From: Streptomyces smyrnaeus
GTDB lineage: Bacteria > Actinomycetota > Actinomycetes > Streptomycetales > Streptomycetaceae
Assembly (NCBI RefSeq): GCF_017676345.1
Contig: NZ_JAFFZM010000001.1
Span: forward strand, 496,001 to 560,000
DNA length: 64,000 nucleotides
Direction of reading: 5' to 3'
A program made the position numbers and the translations under genes. The notes under the pieces were generated by a model. It did no database searches and had not been told where the DNA came from. It saw only the letters and a list, made by a program, of their open reading frames with translations. Of the stretch, positions 61,267 to 64,000 are shown piece by piece; the stretch's first letter is position 1, and the number at the start of each line of letters is the position of its first letter.

Positions 61267-61794
61267 ATGCTCCGTACCGCCGCGCTCCGCACCACCCGTA
61301 TCCGTCGTGTCCTTGTGCTGTGTGCCGCCGCGGTGGCGGCCGGGGCGCTGGCGCTGGCCGCGCCGGGCGCACAGGCGGCGCCGTCCGGTCAGCCGGCGCC
61401 CGGGACGGTGGCGCCGCAGGTGTACGCGCCGCCCGCCGGCGCGCAGGCCGGGCCGGCAGCCGCAGCCGAGCGCCGCCACACCGGGCGGGAGATCCACCGC
61501 TTCCTCACCTGGTTCTACGGCGAGCACGGGCCCACCGACTCCCAGCGGGAGCACTTCGTCTCCGACTTCCTCAAGCAGAAGCAGGCGGACAACCCCGACC
61601 ACGACGTGCTGCTGTGCGCCCAGAACACGCCGCAGAGCATCGAGGTCGGGCCGGTGACCGTGGCACAGTCGGCCGGGTTCGGCTGGGCGACGGTGACCGC
61701 GTACTGGGCGGACGGCACGACCAGCACCTTCACCGGCTACGTGGCTCTAGACTCTCACCCGATCGAGTTGCACGACGTCGTGTGTGCGCGGTGA
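61267..61794 (+). CDS. Small secreted protein of unknown function
   Basis: The protein has 175 aa; AGAGGTG precedes the ATG. A signal peptide (RVLVLCAAAVAAGALALAA) ends near APGAQAA. The mature part has a Pro/Ala-rich stretch, then REIHRFLTWFYGEHGP, HFVSDFLKQKQADNPDHDVLLCAQN and FGWATVTAYWADGTTSTFTGY. Two cysteines (LLCAQ and VVCAR) may form a disulfide. No family is recognised. It is divergent from the tandem MerR gene and 21 bases from the endonuclease V gene. Confidence 0.78.
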   Translation: MLRTAALRTTRIRRVLVLCAAAVAAGALALAAPGAQAAPSGQPAPGTVAPQVYAPPAGAQAGPAAAAERRHTGREIHRFLTWFYGEHGPTDSQREHFVSDFLKQKQADNPDHDVLLCAQNTPQSIEVGPVTVAQSAGFGWATVTAYWADGTTSTFTGYVALDSHPIELHDVVCAR

Positions 61795-61815
61795 CGGTTC
61801 GGACAGCGGAGTGAC

Positions 61816-62517
61816 ATGGGTGCGGGGACGGGCGGGGAACCGGACGACTGGCCCCGCACCGAGGCGGAGGCCGCCGCCGTGCAGGAGCGGCTGCGCGAGC
61901 GCGCCGACCTGGTCGGGCCGGGCCCCGGCCCCGACCAGGTGCGCACCGTCGCCGGGGTCGATGTCGCCTACGCCGACGGCGGCGAGCTGGTGGCCGCCGC
62001 CGTGGTGCTGGACGCGGCCACACTGACGGTGGTGGACGAGTCCGTGCACGTGGGACGTACCCGGTTCCCGTATGTGCCGGGGCTGTTGGCCTTCCGCGAA
62101 CTGCCGTCCGTCGTCGCCGCGCTGCGGGGCCTGTCGCGGCATCCGCGGCCGGACGTCGTGGTGTGCGACGGCTACGGTCTCGCACACCCGCGGCGCGCCG
62201 GACTCGCCGTCCACCTGGGCGTGCTGACAGGCATCCCCTGCTTCGGGGTGGCCAAGACGCCCTTCCTCTTCGACTTCGAGGAACCCGGCCCGCAGCGGGG
62301 CGCATGGGCACCGCTGACGATGGACGGCGAACAGGTGGGACGTGCGCTGCGCACCCAGGACGGGGTCAAGCCGGTGTTCGTCTCCGTCGGCAGCGGCATC
62401 GGCCTCGACAACGCCGCGGCCCTCACCCTGCGGCTGGCCCCCGCCTACCGCCAGCCCGAGACCACCCGCCGGGCGGACCACTTGGCGCGCCGTCGGCTGG
62501 CCGAACGCTCCGGCTGA
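61816..62517 (+). CDS. nfi: Endonuclease V (deoxyinosine-specific)
   Basis: The protein has 233 aa; CGGAG precedes the ATG. Family blocks: VAGVDVAYADGGE (catalytic Asp), FPYVPGLLAFRELPSVVAAL, VVVCDGYGLAHPRRAGLAVHLGVLTGIPCFGVAKT (in three parts), and the end VGSGIGLDNAAALTLRLAP. It cuts DNA near deoxyinosine and other deaminated bases, with Mg2+. The usual N-terminal acidic residues are intact. It is a single gene followed by the mutase gene on the same strand. Confidence 0.94.
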   Translation: MGAGTGGEPDDWPRTEAEAAAVQERLRERADLVGPGPGPDQVRTVAGVDVAYADGGELVAAAVVLDAATLTVVDESVHVGRTRFPYVPGLLAFRELPSVVAALRGLSRHPRPDVVVCDGYGLAHPRRAGLAVHLGVLTGIPCFGVAKTPFLFDFEEPGPQRGAWAPLTMDGEQVGRALRTQDGVKPVFVSVGSGIGLDNAAALTLRLAPAYRQPETTRRADHLARRRLAERSG

Positions 62518-62653
62518 GGCCGCCCGCGGTCGGCGGCCGTGCGTCCCGGGCGGGGCCACGGGCTCCCGGCAGCCGCCGTGGGGCGTCGCCCCGGCGCTCA
62601 GGAGAGGGCAAGGTCACACCGATGAGCTGGTGCTACTCGCTGGTCACCTCACC

Positions 62654-62659
62654 TAATCT
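62654..62659 (+). promoter_or_regulatory. Possible -10 element close to the mutA start (leaderless candidate)
   Basis: TAATCT lies six bases before the ATG at 62666. No ribosome-binding sequence is seen between them, so the transcript may start at or near the ATG. No good -35 is found. Confidence 0.35.
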
Positions 62660-62665
62660 GCGGCC

Positions 62666-64000
62666 ATGACGGTCCCGCCTGAAGAAGGGCTCTCCCTCGC
62701 GCAGGACTTTCCGGAAGCCACGTACGAGCAGTGGCAGCAGCTGGTCTCCGGAGTTCTGCGCAAGACGGGAGCGACGGTCCCGGACGCCTCCGTGCCCGAG
62801 TCCGCCCTCACCACGACGCTCGCCGACGGCATCGACGTACGCCCCCTCTACACGAGGACGGGCGGGGAGAGGGACGAGGGCGGTGGCGCGCGCGGCTTCC
62901 CCGGCTTCGCCCCGTTCACCCGGGGCTCCCGCCCGGAGGGCAACGCCGCACGGGGCTGGGACGTGCGGCAGCGGCATACGCGTACCGACGCCGCCGGGAC
63001 CCGCGAGGCCGTACTCGGCGACCTGGAGAACGGCGTCACCTCGCTGTGGCTGACGGTGGGCGAGGGCGGGCTGCCCGTCGGGGAGCTGGGGCGTGCGCTG
63101 GAGGGCGTGTATCTCGATCTGGCGCCCGTCGTGCTGGACGCGGGCGCCGAGTTCGGTCCGGCCGCGGCGGAACTGCTGCGGCTGCGAGGACAGCAGACCG
63201 ACGGCGGTGCCGCCCCGGACAGTGTGCTGGGTGCCGACCCCCTGGGGTACGCGGCGCGTACGGGCGCCCACGAGGCGGCATCCGAACTGCGCCGCGAGGC
63301 CGCCGAGCTGGCGGCCCGGTGCCACGGTGAGCAGCCGGGGCTGCGCACCTATGTGGTGGACACCCTGCCGTACCACGAGGCCGGTGGCTCGCCCGCGCGG
63401 GAGCTGGGGTACGCGCTGGCGACCGGGGTCGCCTATCTGCGGGACATGGCCGAGGCCGGGCTGCCGGTGGAGGCGGCCTGCGGGCAGTTGGAGTTCCGGT
63501 ACGCGGCAACGGCCGACCAGTTCGCCACCATCGCGGCGCTGCGCGCGGCGCGCACGCTGTGGTCGCGGGTGGTGCAGGCGTGCGGTGCCCCCGCGTACGC
63601 GGGGGCGCAGCGGCAGCACGCGGTGACCTCTCCGGTGATGATGACCCGCCGCGATCCGTGGGTGAACATGCTGCGCACGACGGTTGCCACGCTGGCGGCC
63701 GGGGTCGGCGGCGCGGACGCGGTGACGGTGCTGCCGTTCGACCACGCGCTGGGGCTGCCGGACGCGTTCGCCCGGCGTATCGCCCGCAACACCTCCACCA
63801 TCCTGCTGGAGGAGTCCCACCTGGCCGGGGTGATCGACCCGGCGGGCGGCTCCTGGTACGTGGAGTCCCTCACCGACGAGCTGGCGCGTACGGCCTGGGC
63901 GCACTTCCAGGAGATCGAGGGCGCGGGCGGGATGGCGGCGGCGCTGCACGACGGGCTGGTGGCCGAACAGCTGCGCGTCGGCTGGGCGGAGCGCAGCAGG
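62666..64000 (+). CDS. mutA: Methylmalonyl-CoA mutase small (beta) subunit, N-terminal part (cut by window end)
   Basis: The reading frame runs from the ATG at 62666 to the last base, 445 codons with no stop. Early motifs LAQDFPEATYEQWQQLVSGVL, GIDVRPLYTR and GFPGFAPFTRGSRPEG are the classic mutase start. DTLPYHEAGGSPARELGYALATGVAYLRDM (in parts) and DPAGGSWYVESLTDELARTAW are further family blocks, with no cobalamin-binding motif as expected for the small subunit. It isomerises methylmalonyl-CoA to succinyl-CoA with a large subunit (mutB), which usually follows and lies outside the window. Its role here fits propionyl-CoA from branched-chain degradation. Confidence 0.95.
   Translation, partial: MTVPPEEGLSLAQDFPEATYEQWQQLVSGVLRKTGATVPDASVPESALTTTLADGIDVRPLYTRTGGERDEGGGARGFPGFAPFTRGSRPEGNAARGWDVRQRHTRTDAAGTREAVLGDLENGVTSLWLTVGEGGLPVGELGRALEGVYLDLAPVVLDAGAEFGPAAAELLRLRGQQTDGGAAPDSVLGADPLGYAARTGAHEAASELRREAAELAARCHGEQPGLRTYVVDTLPYHEAGGSPARELGYALATGVAYLRDMAEAGLPVEAACGQLEFRYAATADQFATIAALRAARTLWSRVVQACGAPAYAGAQRQHAVTSPVMMTRRDPWVNMLRTTVATLAAGVGGADAVTVLPFDHALGLPDAFARRIARNTSTILLEESHLAGVIDPAGGSWYVESLTDELARTAWAHFQEIEGAGGMAAALHDGLVAEQLRVGWAERSR

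Overview
The window is about 64 kb of very GC-rich actinobacterial chromosome, almost certainly from Streptomyces or a close relative. The supporting signs are strong G/C bias at third codon positions, a conservon operon (cvnABCD plus two P450s), a DUF397/XRE-DUF5753/HATPase trio, a two-domain small laccase of the SLAC type, many GTG starts, many ATGA/GTGA stop-start overlaps, and dispersed GC-rich palindromic intergenic repeats. I found no rRNA, tRNA, CRISPR array, transposase, integrase or replication origin. No gap between genes exceeds 300 bases; the largest are 277 bases (31299-31575), 235 (61032-61266), 234 (37241-37474), 232 (4387-4618) and 210 (20864-21073). Both ends cut through genes: a D-amino-acid oxidase-like 3' end on the left and the 5' part of a methylmalonyl-CoA mutase small subunit on the right.

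Layout. 1-4.4 kb: DAAO-like tail, divergent secreted M14 and M1 metallopeptidases, and an MpaB/DUF2236 protein. 4.6-10.3 kb: a complete conservon, i.e. histidine-kinase-like ATPase, roadblock protein, DUF742 protein, small GTPase-like protein, a CYP157-type P450 without the ExxR motif, and a normal CYP154-type P450. 10.4-20.9 kb: an amino-acid permease, then fatty-acid catabolism: FadD-like ligase, divergent MerR regulator, and a minus-strand operon of type III CoA-transferase/racemase, acyl-CoA dehydrogenase, thiolase and FadB/FadJ-type multifunctional protein. 21-24.5 kb: a DUF1203 protein, then a SIS-domain isomerase, class II aldolase and DeoR regulator behind a strong inverted-repeat operator candidate. 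24.5-37.3 kb: mixed metabolic, repair and membrane genes (acyl-CoA ligase, YCF48-like repeat protein, CoA-transferase, GH25 lysozyme, OsmC, Fpg/Nei glycosylase, saccharopine-dehydrogenase-like reductase, VOC protein, YchJ, lactate permease, cold-shock protein).

37.4-43.2 kb is the most unusual block: a Tat-exported small laccase divergent from a two-gene secreted operon, ThuA-PQQ-sugar dehydrogenase followed by cupredoxin-Ig-Ig-DUF1080. It looks like an extracellular oxidative sugar-processing module with copper electron carriers. 43.2-54.7 kb: TerD, a TetR regulator with twin operators facing an FAD oxidoreductase, a DUF1266 protein, a secreted cutinase/PET-hydrolase-type polyester hydrolase, a large LuxR regulator without an ATPase domain, RidA, an F420-type LLM oxidoreductase, SDR and zinc alcohol dehydrogenases. 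54.8-64 kb: phenylacetate-CoA ligase, the DUF397/XRE/HATPase trio, MarR, a PCuAC-like lipoprotein, a membrane protein, a double-MerR regulator, a small secreted protein, endonuclease V and MutA.

Recurring theme: acyl-CoA metabolism (two AMP ligases, PaaK, two CoA-transferases, beta-oxidation genes, mutase) and secreted degradative enzymes (peptidases, polyester hydrolase, laccase, sugar oxidation). A dispersed intergenic repeat occurs four times and in two cases supplies the C-terminal residues of unrelated proteins.
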